Below are positions 34,245-43,741 of a stretch of 64,000 nt of DNA, piece by piece; the first letter of the stretch is position 1, and each line of letters opens with the position of its first letter. Location: assembly GCF_005937185.1 (NCBI RefSeq), contig NZ_VCNI01000002.1:620001-684000 (forward strand), given 5' to 3'. The stretch comes from Flagellimonas algicola (GTDB taxonomy: Bacteria > Bacteroidota > Bacteroidia > Flavobacteriales > Flavobacteriaceae). Under the pieces are notes generated by a model. The model did not search any database. It was not told the DNA's origin and worked only from the letters and a program-made list of their open reading frames with translations. Made by a program: the position numbers and the translations under genes.

Positions 34245-35098
34245 AGCACATTCAACATTTGTTCCTTGATCTTTTCCAATTCATCCTTCATTTGCACCAC
34301 TAGTTGTTGCATGGGTGCATAATTGGCCTTGGAACCAATGGTATTGATTTCCCGACCTATTTCCTGGGCAATAAATCCTAGCTTTTTGCCATTGGAGTCA
34401 TTGGATTTTAAGGTAGTCTCAAAATATTTTAAATGATTGTCCAGTCGTACTTTTTCTTCGGTAATATCATACTTCTCCAGGTAGTAGATCAATTCCTGCT
34501 CAAAGCGATTGGCATCGACCTCAACGGTCAAATCGGCCACGGCCTTTTCCAAACGTTCCCTTACCGTGTTCAATCGTTCGGGATCCATTTCCCTTACCTT
34601 TTGCAATAACTGATTCAAGCCGTCCAATCGGGACAAAAAATCTTGTTCCAATACTTTGCCTTCCTCACTTCGAAATTTGGATATTTCGGACAGCGCTTGT
34701 TTCATCGCCTTGACAATTTCCTCATACTCTGCCGGGTCAATATCGTTCTTTTCTGTTTTTAGCGTATCGGGCATTCTTAGGGCAAGTTCCAACAATTTAA
34801 GGTCGTCACCTTCGGTAATATTGGACAATTGTTGCATGTATTTCTTAACCACTCCTTGGTTAACCTCTGCCGTGGTCTCCTCTCCCGTGATTTCAACATA
34901 AAGTCCCAAATCAACCTTGCCGCGAACAAGAACATCTGCAATCATCTTTCTTAGTTCCAGTTCTTTTTCCCTATACGATTGCGGAATTCTGGCATTGATA
35001 TCCAGATTTTTACTGTTGAGGGATTTGATCTCGATGGTTACTTTTTTGGAAGGAAGTTGCACAACATGCTTTCCAAAACCGGTCATGGATTGAATCAT
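34241..35098 (-). CDS. YicC family endoribonuclease
   Basis: The 285-residue protein begins MIQSMTGFGK, the invariable YicC start, and has the typical C-terminal DUF1732 part (KKLGFIAQEIGREINTIGSKAN). YicC proteins have been shown to act as RNases on small RNAs in E. coli. A coiled coil lies in the middle (RDGLNQLLQKVREMDPERL type). It heads the operon yicC-gmk-nadD; the predicted -7 element is TACCTTTG at 35126-35119. Confidence 0.95.
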   Translation of the reverse strand: MIQSMTGFGKHVVQLPSKKVTIEIKSLNSKNLDINARIPQSYREKELELRKMIADVLVRGKVDLGLYVEITGEETTAEVNQGVVKKYMQQLSNITEGDDLKLLELALRMPDTLKTEKNDIDPAEYEEIVKAMKQALSEISKFRSEEGKVLEQDFLSRLDGLNQLLQKVREMDPERLNTVRERLEKAVADLTVEVDANRFEQELIYYLEKYDITEEKVRLDNHLKYFETTLKSNDSNGKKLGFIAQEIGREINTIGSKANYAPMQQLVVQMKDELEKIKEQMLNVL

Positions 35099-35118
35099 AT
35101 GGGATGATTAAATTTTGG

Positions 35119-35126
35119 CAAAGGTA
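35119..35126 (-). promoter_or_regulatory. -7 element of the yicC-gmk-nadD operon
   Basis: CAAAGGTA on the plus strand reads TACCTTTG, a full TAnnTTTG match. Start would be near 35115, 17 nt before ATG 35098. No perfect -33 TTTG is present. Confidence 0.4.
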
Positions 35127-35175
35127 ACCAAAATTGGATTTGGCCTCTTTCCAAGAAAACAATGGTTTTGATATC

Positions 35176-35934
35176 CTAGTCCAGTTCCCGAACCCAGATA
35201 TTTCTATAGCTTACCCTACTATTGTCCCTATGGTCCTGTAGCATCAGGGGTCGCTTTCCATGTGATTTGTATTGCGGCCAACCAATATATTCAGAAGGGC
35301 CTTCAATCTCAAAATGATCCTGGATCAAAACGCCATTATGTAATACGGTAATAGTGGCAGGGCTAACTATGTTTCCACCCCTACTGAATTTTGGGGCGTG
35401 GTAGATAATATCATAGCTGTTCCATTCCCCAGATGGCACTGAGGCCATGGCCAAGGGAACCGATTGCTTGTAGATGGATCCTACCTGCCCATTCACATAA
35501 GTGCCATTGTCGTTGTTATCCAACACCTGTACCTCATAAAGCCCTTGAAGGAAGACGCCACTATTGGCTCGGTTTTGTCCTGACATTTGAACCTCCTTTG
35601 GAGATCTCCATTCAATATGAAGCTGTATGCTCCCAAAACTTTGTTTGGTCTGAATGTTTCCCGTTTTATCCTTGACTGTCATGCTGCCGTCTTTGTTCAA
35701 ATGCCAATTCACCGACGTGCTGTCAGAAGTACTGATCCACTGATCAAAATCCTTCCCATTGAAAAGCACTATGGCATCACTAGGCGGTGCACCATCCAAT
35801 CCAGGAGTAACCCTTGGAGGTACTGGTTCGTAAGTTTCTGTTGCTTCTGGTTGGGTAGGTCCATTAACTTGGCCAAATACGGAGCTTGCCATCAAAAGAA
35901 TTGACAAGGCTAATACATAAGATTTTAAGGGCAT
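35176..35934 (-). CDS. Secreted DUF1080 (3-keto-glycoside hydrolase-like) protein 1
   Basis: The 252-residue protein has a signal peptide (LKSYVLALSILLMASSVFGQ) and one DUF1080/PF06439 concanavalin-like beta-sandwich: IVLFNGKDFDQWIST, MSGQNRANSGVFLQGLYEVQVLDNN, and HGKRPLMLQDHRDNSRVSYRNIWVREL. PF06439 members have been shown to act on 3-keto-glycosides, cleaving the glycosidic bond after oxidation of C3. It starts at ATG 35934, one base after the DUF1080 gene 2 stop; the frame is open further upstream inside that gene. It is the last gene of the operon TIM barrel-DUF1080-DUF1080. Confidence 0.9.
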   Translation of the reverse strand: MPLKSYVLALSILLMASSVFGQVNGPTQPEATETYEPVPPRVTPGLDGAPPSDAIVLFNGKDFDQWISTSDSTSVNWHLNKDGSMTVKDKTGNIQTKQSFGSIQLHIEWRSPKEVQMSGQNRANSGVFLQGLYEVQVLDNNDNGTYVNGQVGSIYKQSVPLAMASVPSGEWNSYDIIYHAPKFSRGGNIVSPATITVLHNGVLIQDHFEIEGPSEYIGWPQYKSHGKRPLMLQDHRDNSRVSYRNIWVRELD

Positions 35935-35935
35935 A

Positions 35936-36685
35936 CTAAAGCTCTTTGATTTTAATGTTTCTGTAGGACACGATATCTTTGTGATCCTGCAATCCAATTT
36001 TTCCGGTTTTATAGGCTCCAAATCCTTCCCAGCCTGCAAACTTGGAATCCGCAACCATGGCATCCCATTCATCGCCATGCACAGGGAACTCTACAATTTT
36101 TTCTCCATTGAGCATCACATGTCCATTATTTGTCTCATGGTTGATCATCAACTCAACATGATTCCATTCCCCGGCAGGCTTAACCGTTTTTTTGGAAGGT
36201 GCAATCATATCATAAAGGGATCCCGCTTGGTGGGTGGTCCCATTTTTGGCATCGGGATGTCTTTCATCATCCAAAACCTGGATTTCGGGCCCGGTTAAAT
36301 ACGGTTGTCCATATTCACTACTTTCATAAATCCCCCAAAAAATGCCACTGTTGCCCCCTTCAGAAATCTTCCACTCCAAAGACAACACAAAATTGGTGAA
36401 ATCCTTGTCTGTGACAATATTGTAGTATTCTCCTTCCTCTCTTTCCTCGGGTGGGTAAAACACCATGTTCCCATCTTCCAATTTCCAAGGCTCGTCAATT
36501 TCTCCCGAATTATATAAGTGCCATCCGTTAAAGGAGGAACCATCAAATAAGGTAACCCATCCGTCATCTTCCTTGTCCATTTGTGTTTCGGTTTCCTGTG
36601 GTGTTTCTTCCTTGGGTTCGTCTTTGGCTTTCTCCTTACATGCAAAGAGCACGGCCACCAGGGCCAACAAGGTCAATTTTTTCAT
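35936..36685 (-). CDS. DUF1080 lipoprotein (3-keto-glycoside hydrolase-like) 2
   Basis: The 249-residue protein has a lipoprotein signal (lipobox LFAC, Cys16), an acidic linker (residues ~17-40, E/K/T-rich) and a DUF1080 domain: WVTLFDGSSFNGWHLYN, EWKISEGGNSGIFWGIYES, TGPEIQVLDDERHPDAKNG, and IGLQDHKDIVSYRNIKIKEL. It is anchored in a membrane on the periplasmic or outer side and probably acts on keto-glycosides together with the secreted paralogue downstream. Its start overlaps the upstream TIM-barrel gene by ATGA-type 4 bp (36682-36685). Confidence 0.9.
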   Translation of the reverse strand: MKKLTLLALVAVLFACKEKAKDEPKEETPQETETQMDKEDDGWVTLFDGSSFNGWHLYNSGEIDEPWKLEDGNMVFYPPEEREEGEYYNIVTDKDFTNFVLSLEWKISEGGNSGIFWGIYESSEYGQPYLTGPEIQVLDDERHPDAKNGTTHQAGSLYDMIAPSKKTVKPAGEWNHVELMINHETNNGHVMLNGEKIVEFPVHGDEWDAMVADSKFAGWEGFGAYKTGKIGLQDHKDIVSYRNIKIKEL

Positions 36686-37734
36686 AATCCCAATATTCTT
36701 TTAAGTTTTTCTTTATCTGTTGCTGCACCTGCAAAATCATCAAAGGTTTTGGTGGTGGCATCTATAATATGATCCTGAATGAATATTGCCCCCTCACGGG
36801 CCCCTTGTTCCGGACTTTTTATAACGCATTCCCATTCCATTACCGCCCAAACATCGCAACCGTATTGCGTTAGTTTGGAAAAGATGGTCTTGAAGTCGAT
36901 TTGACCATCTCCCAACGAACGGTATCTTCCTGCGCGGTCGCCCCAGTCGTTGTAACCTCCAAAGGCACCTTTCTTTCCGGTTGGATTGAACTCTGAATCC
37001 TTAACGTGGAAAGATTTGATGAATTCGTGGTAATGGTCAATGTAGGTGATGTAATCCAACTGTTGCAAAACAAAATGGCTTGGATCGTATAGAATATTTA
37101 CCCGTTTATGGTTTCCAGTGGCTTCCAAAAAGCGCTCAAAAGTGTCCCCGTCGTGCAAATCCTCTCCTGGATGAATCTCATAACACACATCAACACCTTC
37201 CTCATCAAAGTGATTTAAAATGGGCATCCATCTTTTGGCCAGTTCCTCAAAACCCAACTCCACCAAACCCGGAGGTCTTTGTGGCCAAGGATGCCAGGTA
37301 TGCCATAGTAACGCTCCCGAGAATGTAGCGTGGGCCTTAATTCCCAGCCTTCTACTTGCCGTTGCCGCTTTTTTTACCGTCTCCACGGCCCATTCGGTTC
37401 TAGCCTTTGGGTTGTTTTTTACCGCATCTGGCGCAAAATTATCGAACATAATATCATAGGCCGGATGCACCGCCACCAACTGTCCTTGCAAATGGGTGGA
37501 AAGTTCCGTGATTTCCAAACCGTAGGAGTTGATTTTACCCTTAAGTTCATCACAATAGGCTTGGCTTTCTGCAGCTTTATCCAAATCAATCAAGAAGGGT
37601 ACCCAAGTGGGAATTTGAACCCCTTTGTAACCCAAATCTGATGCCCATTTACACAATCCGTCCAAGGAATTGAACGGGGCTTGGTCATCCACAAATTGAG
37701 CTAGAAATACTGCAGGTCCTTTAATAGTTTTCAT
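36682..37734 (-). CDS. TIM-barrel sugar isomerase/epimerase-like protein 1 (cytoplasmic)
   Basis: The 350-residue soluble protein has the AP-endonuclease/xylose-isomerase-like TIM barrel: GVQIPTWVPFLIDL, ATFSGALLWH, VCYEIHPGEDLHDG (metal Glu/His), VNILYDPSHFVLQQ (Asp/His) and VWAVMEWEC (Glu). These acid/His residues at strand ends form the usual divalent-metal site. It probably epimerises or isomerises a (keto)sugar. No signal is present, unlike TIM protein 2. It is first in the three-gene operon and is divergent from the GMC oxidoreductase gene. Confidence 0.9.
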   Translation of the reverse strand: MKTIKGPAVFLAQFVDDQAPFNSLDGLCKWASDLGYKGVQIPTWVPFLIDLDKAAESQAYCDELKGKINSYGLEITELSTHLQGQLVAVHPAYDIMFDNFAPDAVKNNPKARTEWAVETVKKAATASRRLGIKAHATFSGALLWHTWHPWPQRPPGLVELGFEELAKRWMPILNHFDEEGVDVCYEIHPGEDLHDGDTFERFLEATGNHKRVNILYDPSHFVLQQLDYITYIDHYHEFIKSFHVKDSEFNPTGKKGAFGGYNDWGDRAGRYRSLGDGQIDFKTIFSKLTQYGCDVWAVMEWECVIKSPEQGAREGAIFIQDHIIDATTKTFDDFAGAATDKEKLKRILGL

Positions 37735-37877
37735 TTAAAATACTTTGCTAAGAATTGTTTGTTCGTTAATTTTTTATGATTTATCTCCTATTTTTAAGAA
37801 AAAACCAAGGATGTTTTTATCTTCCGTGGCAGAAGTTATAAATATAGGGATTAGCCAACAATAAAAACAGCACAATT

Positions 37878-39581
37878 GTGAACGAAAATGTGGTTTATGA
37901 CGCCATAGTGGTAGGAACCGGAATCACTGGAGGTTGGGCGGCCAAGGAGCTTTGCGAAAACGGACTTAAGACCCTTGTGCTGGAACGAGGCCCCATGGTC
38001 AAGCATATTGAGGATTACAAGACTATGAACTGGGATGCCTGGGACATGCCCTATAATGGTGAACTTTCCTTGGAAGACAAGAAAAAATACCCCAAGCAAC
38101 TTCGTGTGGGCTGGGCCCCCAAGGATGACGTCAAACATTTTTTTGTGAACGATTTGGAGCATCCCTATCAAGAAACCAAGCGTTTCGACTGGATCAGGGG
38201 CTACCATGTGGGCGGTAGATCTATAACCTGGGGCAAGCAGAGCTATCGCTGGAGCGACATCGATTTTGAAGCCAATAAGAAAGATGGACACGGGGTGGAC
38301 TGGCCTGTGAGGTACAAAGATATTTCCCCTTGGTATGACAAGGTGGAAACCTATATAGGGGTAAGTGGGCAAAATTTAGGCCTCAAACAGTTACCAGATG
38401 GTAAATTTCAACCCCCCATGGAACTGAATTGTGTGGAAAAGGAGCTTCAAGCATCCATGAAAACCGGCTTTGAAGATGATAGGCTGTTGACTATTGGAAG
38501 AGTTGCCCATATTACAGATAAGACCGCTCAATTTGAAGGTCGTACTGTTTGTCAATATAGAAATCGATGTTGGCGGGGCTGTCCTTTTGGAGGATACTTT
38601 AGCAGTAATTCATCCACTCTACCAGCCGCTGAGCGTACCGGAAATATGACCCTGCGTCCCAATTCCATTGTGCATGAAGTTATCTACGATGAGAGCAAAA
38701 AGATGGCCACTGGTGTACGGGTGATTGATTCGGAAACCCAAGAGAAACTGGAATTTAAAGGTAAAATAGTCTTCCTCTGTGCTTCTGCCATGGCCTCGGT
38801 TGGGATTTTGTTGCAATCCAAATCCAAAACATTCCCCAATGGGATGGGAAACAACTATGACCAGGTAGGTCGAAATATTATGGATCACCATTACCAATTA
38901 GGTGCTTATGCAAAGGTAGATGGTCATTTGGATAAGTACTATAAAGGTAGAAGGCCCAATGGTTTTTATATTCCCCGATTTGTCAATTTGGATGCCAAAA
39001 CCAAACGCGAAGGATTCTTGCGCGGTTTTGGTTATCAAGGTGGGGCAGGAAGAAATAATTGGTCCGAAATGGTAGCCGAAATGGGTTATGGCCCTTCTCT
39101 TAAACAAGCTATTTTAAAACCCGGAGGATGGCAAATAGGCATGACAGGTTTTGGAGAAATGCTTCCGTATCCTGACAACAGGGTGACTCTGAGCAAGGAC
39201 AAAAAGGATCAATGGGGATTACCCCAATTGGATTTTGATGTGGAGTTCAAGGAGAATGAGCTTAAAATGCGAGAAACCATCAAGGAAGAAGCAGTTGCCA
39301 TGTTGAAAGTGGCCGGTTTCCGAGATGTTGAGCCTTACGAGAATGAAACGGGACCAGGTCTTGGCATCCATGAGATGGGTGGTGCACCTATGGGCCACAA
39401 CCCAAAAACATCGGTATTGAACAAACACAACCAAGTTCACAGTGTGCCCAATGTTTATGTAACAGATGGGGCTTTTATGAGCTCTGCAAGCTGTGTAAAT
39501 CCATCATTGACCTATATGGCCTTTACGGCCAGGGCTGCAAATCATGCAGCAGAACAGTTTAAACAAAATAAATTTTCTTAA
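37878..39581 (+). CDS. GMC-family FAD oxidoreductase 1
   Basis: The 567-residue protein has the FAD motif VVGTGITGGWAAKELCENGLKTLVLERG and the C-terminal GMC part IHEMGGAPMGHNPKTSVLN (catalytic His) and CVNPSLTYMAFTARAANHAAEQ. It starts at GTG 37878. It has no signal peptide. It is about as long as the other GMC protein and is close to it throughout (NGLKTLVLERG, RGYHVGGRS, WSDxDFEANKKDGHGVDWPVRYKDI). In this family the partner subunit is often a gluconate-2-dehydrogenase-subunit-3-like protein, but no such gene follows here; an ASCH protein does. Oxidation of a sugar C3-hydroxyl is the likely reaction. Confidence 0.93.
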   Translation: MNENVVYDAIVVGTGITGGWAAKELCENGLKTLVLERGPMVKHIEDYKTMNWDAWDMPYNGELSLEDKKKYPKQLRVGWAPKDDVKHFFVNDLEHPYQETKRFDWIRGYHVGGRSITWGKQSYRWSDIDFEANKKDGHGVDWPVRYKDISPWYDKVETYIGVSGQNLGLKQLPDGKFQPPMELNCVEKELQASMKTGFEDDRLLTIGRVAHITDKTAQFEGRTVCQYRNRCWRGCPFGGYFSSNSSTLPAAERTGNMTLRPNSIVHEVIYDESKKMATGVRVIDSETQEKLEFKGKIVFLCASAMASVGILLQSKSKTFPNGMGNNYDQVGRNIMDHHYQLGAYAKVDGHLDKYYKGRRPNGFYIPRFVNLDAKTKREGFLRGFGYQGGAGRNNWSEMVAEMGYGPSLKQAILKPGGWQIGMTGFGEMLPYPDNRVTLSKDKKDQWGLPQLDFDVEFKENELKMRETIKEEAVAMLKVAGFRDVEPYENETGPGLGIHEMGGAPMGHNPKTSVLNKHNQVHSVPNVYVTDGAFMSSASCVNPSLTYMAFTARAANHAAEQFKQNKFS

Positions 39582-39590
39582 ATACCTACT

Positions 39591-40055
39591 ATGGAAAATT
39601 CTTCTGCTAGAAACTTATGGGGCGATTTTCTGGACGCCCATCTGGAATTCGCCGACGAAGATGCACCGAGGGTAATTCATTTTTGCGACAACGAAAAGGA
39701 TTCCAATACGTGTGCCGAATTGGTCTGCAAAGACATTAAGCGTGCCACCTCACATTCCTTGTTGGGGCTTCAATACAGGAAGGAAACCCTGCCGAAAATT
39801 GGAGACTTTGCCGTGGTTACAGACTGGGCCGGAAAAGCGAAATGCGTGATAAGAACCACCTCTGTGAAATTGGTTCCTTACTTTGCTATCCATGCAGAGC
39901 ACGCGCGTTTGGAAGGGGAGGGTGACAAAAGTTTGGAACATTGGCAAAAAACCCATTGGGATTATTATACACGGGAGCTCTCTGAATTCAGCCGTACACC
40001 TCGAGAAAGTATGATCGTGGTTTTTGAGCGTTTTGAAAAGGTCTTTCAAAGATAA
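39591..40055 (+). CDS. ASCH domain-containing protein
   Basis: The 154-residue protein has the ASCH fold in its usual order (LWGDFLDAHLEF, DEDAPRVIHFCDNEKDSN, GDFAVVTDWAGKAKCVIRTTSVKLVPY). ASCH proteins bind RNA or nucleotides; some hydrolyse N4-acetylcytidine. It starts 9 bp after the GMC gene 1 and may be co-transcribed. It is not an obvious member of a sugar pathway. The hairpin at 40054-40076 follows its stop. Confidence 0.88.
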   Translation: MENSSARNLWGDFLDAHLEFADEDAPRVIHFCDNEKDSNTCAELVCKDIKRATSHSLLGLQYRKETLPKIGDFAVVTDWAGKAKCVIRTTSVKLVPYFAIHAEHARLEGEGDKSLEHWQKTHWDYYTRELSEFSRTPRESMIVVFERFEKVFQR

Positions 40056-40076
40056 TGGCCGCAAAAAGCGGCCATT
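40054..40076. terminator. Hairpin between convergent genes
   Basis: AATGGCCGC and GCGGCCATT (40054-40062, 40068-40076) make a perfect 9-bp stem with an AAAAA loop, starting inside the ASCH gene stop codon. No T-tract follows, so it may be a weak terminator; the minus-strand gene ends 32 bp away. Confidence 0.55.
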
Positions 40077-40107
40077 AAGTATTCTTGTTATGGGTTGGGG
40101 TTAATCC

Positions 40108-41244
40108 CTAATCCAATTCTACCCAAACATTACCTTGTTTATGGGAAGCTACCGTACTTTCAATAAAGTTCATTCCTCGAACTCCATCTCTCATGGTAGG
40201 GAACTCCCCATCATTGTAGTCTTCTCCACGAATGGCCCTGGCCGCTCCTAGATAAATATTGGCCATGGAATCGAAAATACCTTCTGGATGCCCTGCAGGT
40301 ATCTTTGAGGCATTTAAGGAAAGTTCTGAATTATAAGCATGTCCAGGTTTGTACACTTGTAGCGGTTCTGTATCGCTCATTTTATACAGGAAGTTGGGCT
40401 TTTCCTGCTCCCATCTAAAGGCTCCTTTTTCTCCATAAATGGCGATGGCCAATCCATTTTCCTCTCCTGTCGCCACTTGGCTCGCCCGAACTACTCCTTT
40501 TACATGTTTGTCCATCCGGATTAACACCGTACCATCCACGTCCATTAGGTTGTCGTCATAGAGATAATTGAAATCGCACAGAACGGACTTGATCTTTAGC
40601 CCGGTTGTGTATTCTATCAGATTGGATGCATGAACTCCGATATCCCCAATACAGGAACTTATTCCAGCTTTGGCTGGATCCAAACGCCATACGGTTTTCC
40701 GCTTTTCTGGGTCGTGGATAACAGTATTGATCCATCCTTGGTAATACCGTGCATCCACTTTATGGATTTTTCCCAATGCCCCGGCTTTGATCATTTCACG
40801 CATCTGGCGCACCATAGGATAGCCTGTATAGGTATGGGTCAGGGCAAACACCTTTCCAGATTTCTCATGAACTTCTTGAAGGGTTTTTGCTTCCTCATAA
40901 TCCATGGTCATCGGTTTTTCACAAATGACATGAAATCCATTTTCCAACAGTTTTTTAGCCATTGGGAAATGCAAGAAATTGGGAGTAAGAACAGAGCAAA
41001 CCTGAATGCGCTCATCCTCCGGAAGTTTCAATTCTTCCGCTACCAGAGTGTCAAAATCTTTATAAATACGATTGGTTGGCACATCAATCTCTTTTGCAAA
41101 AGCCAAATTTTGCTCAAAGTCCGGATTGAAAACCGCCCCTACTATTTCATAATTGTCATTGATAAATGAGGCTACTCTATGCAACACTCCAATGAGGGAA
41201 TCTCCTCCACCTCCAATAATTCCTAGTCTAATTTTTTTTGGCAT
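40108..41244 (-). CDS. Gfo/Idh/MocA-family oxidoreductase
   Basis: The 378-residue enzyme has the NAD(P)-binding Rossmann motif LGIIGGGGDSLIGVLHRVA, the typical FEKPMT-like segment (HVICEKPMTMDYEEA) whose Lys helps catalysis, and DIGVHASNLIEYTTG (the GxHxxD-like part). It reduces or oxidises cyclic sugars. It is the last gene of the operon TIM2-DinB-permease-MFS-Gfo; 18 bp separate it from the MFS gene. In 3-keto sugar metabolism such enzymes reduce the keto-sugar to the normal hexose; this fits, but substrate is open. Confidence 0.93.
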   Translation of the reverse strand: MPKKIRLGIIGGGGDSLIGVLHRVASFINDNYEIVGAVFNPDFEQNLAFAKEIDVPTNRIYKDFDTLVAEELKLPEDERIQVCSVLTPNFLHFPMAKKLLENGFHVICEKPMTMDYEEAKTLQEVHEKSGKVFALTHTYTGYPMVRQMREMIKAGALGKIHKVDARYYQGWINTVIHDPEKRKTVWRLDPAKAGISSCIGDIGVHASNLIEYTTGLKIKSVLCDFNYLYDDNLMDVDGTVLIRMDKHVKGVVRASQVATGEENGLAIAIYGEKGAFRWEQEKPNFLYKMSDTEPLQVYKPGHAYNSELSLNASKIPAGHPEGIFDSMANIYLGAARAIRGEDYNDGEFPTMRDGVRGMNFIESTVASHKQGNVWVELD

Positions 41245-41262
41245 TGATATTATATTTATGAT

Positions 41263-42483
41263 TTAGTGTTCTTGTTTCAATCTTAGTTCTTCGAGCTTCT
41301 TACGCATTAGAAACAAAATTCCGAAAAGCCCAATTAATATTACGGGAAGCCACATAATATTTCCAAGGGTTGCCTGACCTGCCACTAAATCTGCAGCTTC
41401 AGCAGAGACTCCGGAATCCAAGGCTTGGGTTCTTTGTTGATCCAACATCTGTCCAATTTTCGGGAGGGATATTCCGGTGATAAGCATTCCGAATCCTCCT
41501 ATAATTGACATTCCCAAGGCACCTGTTTTGTGATTATACTCACTAACGAATCCAATCATGGTTGGCCAGAAGTACATCACTCCCACTGAAAACAATATGG
41601 CAGCTACATACACCATGGCTCCAGTTGCACTTGAAAGCATAAACAGGGCTATGGAAGCTATGATAGCCGATCCAAAAAGCACTCCAATAGGGTTAAACTT
41701 GTGAACAATAGGGCCGGCGAAATATCTACCCACGGCCATCAATCCTGTTACAATGGCCAAAATGATAAGCGGAGGTGCGCCTGCTTGTCCCAGCAGTCTT
41801 TCGATGAACTGGCCAGTACCCAATTCAGTAGTTGCCGTCAAGCCCATACAAATGAGCATGAAAATAAATAAGGGGGTAAACATGGATTTTACATTCTTAC
41901 TGATGTTGGCTTCAATATTCTCAGCTTTGGGGAATTTTTGACCCAAAATGAGGTATCCGTAAATCAAGGTAGGTACGATCATGATGGCAATTTGAATCTG
42001 CCATGAAAGCCCCATATTTCCCATTAGCTCTCCCAATAAAGCCCCAATTACAATTCCTCCAGGGAACCAAACATGGAACTTGTTCAGCATGGTGGTTCGG
42101 TTCGTGGTGTACATATCTGCAATCAACGGATTACATGCAGCCTCTACTGCACCGTTGGCCAAACCAATGAAGAAGGTTGAAACGAGAAGCGGAACAAAAC
42201 TTTTCGAAGTTATCGTTAATATTAAACCTAGCAAGTGGCAAATAAAGGCCACCCAAAGGATAGGTTTAGGTCCTATTTTAGGATAAATAAGACCCCCAAT
42301 GATCATGGAAACTGGAAAGCCATAAAATGCCATGGAGTTCATCCATCCCAATTGGGTATCATTAAATCCAAATTCGACATTTAGTTCACCCATAATACCT
42401 GCCCTTAGGGCAAAGGTCATGGCTGTCACTATCAAGGATACACATGAGGCCAGAAAAAGCCTATTCTTGTTTATATTTTCCAT
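41263..42483 (-). CDS. MFS sugar transporter
   Basis: The 406-residue protein has 12 hydrophobic spans with MFS pattern (MTFALRAGIMGELNVEFG, FIGLANGAVEAACNPLIADMY in TM4-5, and the second half IVTGLMAVGRYFAGPIVHKFN). The ACNP motif in the fourth helix region is common in the FHS (fucose/glucose:H+ symporter) group. It probably takes up the sugar product made by the neighbouring enzymes. It lies 21 bp after the permease gene in the operon. Confidence 0.9.
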   Translation of the reverse strand: MENINKNRLFLASCVSLIVTAMTFALRAGIMGELNVEFGFNDTQLGWMNSMAFYGFPVSMIIGGLIYPKIGPKPILWVAFICHLLGLILTITSKSFVPLLVSTFFIGLANGAVEAACNPLIADMYTTNRTTMLNKFHVWFPGGIVIGALLGELMGNMGLSWQIQIAIMIVPTLIYGYLILGQKFPKAENIEANISKNVKSMFTPLFIFMLICMGLTATTELGTGQFIERLLGQAGAPPLIILAIVTGLMAVGRYFAGPIVHKFNPIGVLFGSAIIASIALFMLSSATGAMVYVAAILFSVGVMYFWPTMIGFVSEYNHKTGALGMSIIGGFGMLITGISLPKIGQMLDQQRTQALDSGVSAEAADLVAGQATLGNIMWLPVILIGLFGILFLMRKKLEELRLKQEH

Positions 42484-42504
42484 GGTTATTCTATTTGGTT
42501 GTTT

Positions 42505-43734
42505 TTAGGTTTTATATTCTATTTTTTCATTTTTGAACAAAAGTGCGAAGACAACAAATACTGCCAAGGCAAAAATAGCAGGGTAAATCCATACTTTTTC
42601 CCATAAAGCGGTTCCATCAATTTGGACAAATTCATCATATATCTTTCCTGCTACCCAAAAGCCGATTAGCATCCCTACCCCATAAGTGGCCAGCGTAATC
42701 AATCCTTGAGCGGCACTCTTATATTTTTCCCCGGCTTTTGAATCGGTATAAATCTGCCCAGATACAAAGAAGAAATCATAACAGATTCCATGCAGTGCAA
42801 TTCCGAGTACCAGCATAAAAAATAACTCTCCTGAATCTCCAAAGCTGAATAGAACATATCTCAGGGTCCATGCCAGCATACCTACCAATATGGTTTTCTT
42901 AAACCCATACTTTTTGAAAAAGAAGGGCAAGAGTAGCATAAAGAAAATTTCGGAAAATTGACCTAAGGAAGCCCATGCCGTGGAATTCTCCACATTGGAT
43001 TCTGTTAGGAAAGTACCTATGTGCTGATAGTAAAATGCCAAAGGGATACAAATTAAGATGGAGGAAATAAAGAAGACCAAAAAGTTTTTGTCCTTTAAGA
43101 GTTTGAGGGCGTCCAAGCCCAACAATTGTCCAATGCTCCTTTTGTCATCCTTACTAACGGTGGGCGGTGTTTTGGGCAATGTGAAACTGAAAATGCCCAA
43201 TACAACTGAGGCTATGGATACCATCAAGAAGGTGTTCTTCAAGAAACCGGCCTCAATGTTTTCTATGGAATCCCATTGGAAAGCCAAACTGATGATCCAG
43301 CCAGCCAAAATCCAACCTGCAGTACCAAACACCCTTACCAAAGGGAATTCTTTGGACGGGTTCTTCATTTGGTTAAACGCCACAGAGTTCACCAAAGCCA
43401 AAGTGGGCATATACAAAATCATGTAGCCCAAAACATAAGGGTAGAACACTGCAAAGTTTTCCGAGCCGTACATCAGGTGCATCAGTCCAGCACCAACTAG
43501 ATGCAGTACTCCTAAAATTCGCTCCGCATTAAAAAAACGATCTGCGATCAGTCCAATAATAAAAGGTGCAATTATTGCCCCCCAGGATTGTGTGGAATAT
43601 GCCATTGCCGTCTCGGCTCCGGAAGCATTCAAATTATTGCCCAAAAAAGGACCTAAGGTAACAAACCAGCCGCCCCAAATGAAGAACTCCAAAAACATCA
43701 TGGCGGACAACTGGAACTTTACTTTTGAATTCAT
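42505..43734 (-). CDS. Nucleoside:H+ symporter-family MFS permease
   Basis: The 409-residue protein begins with FQLSAMMFLEFFIWGGWFVTLG, the start of the Nuc_H_symport/NupG family, and has 12 membrane spans with FNQMKNPSKEFPLVRVFGTAGWILAGW and SAAQGLITLATYGVGMLIGFWVAG. In E. coli relatives carry nucleosides; Bacteroidota members next to sugar genes probably move sugars or nucleosides. It is placed between DinB and the MFS gene. Two permeases in one operon suggests two related substrates. Confidence 0.9.
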   Translation of the reverse strand: MNSKVKFQLSAMMFLEFFIWGGWFVTLGPFLGNNLNASGAETAMAYSTQSWGAIIAPFIIGLIADRFFNAERILGVLHLVGAGLMHLMYGSENFAVFYPYVLGYMILYMPTLALVNSVAFNQMKNPSKEFPLVRVFGTAGWILAGWIISLAFQWDSIENIEAGFLKNTFLMVSIASVVLGIFSFTLPKTPPTVSKDDKRSIGQLLGLDALKLLKDKNFLVFFISSILICIPLAFYYQHIGTFLTESNVENSTAWASLGQFSEIFFMLLLPFFFKKYGFKKTILVGMLAWTLRYVLFSFGDSGELFFMLVLGIALHGICYDFFFVSGQIYTDSKAGEKYKSAAQGLITLATYGVGMLIGFWVAGKIYDEFVQIDGTALWEKVWIYPAIFALAVFVVFALLFKNEKIEYKT

Positions 43735-43741
43735 AAGGGGG

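Noticed and set aside
40630-41169. 179-residue plus-strand frame inside the Gfo/Idh/MocA gene
   Set aside because: Antisense to conserved Rossmann and catalytic segments; no domain, start signal or promoter.
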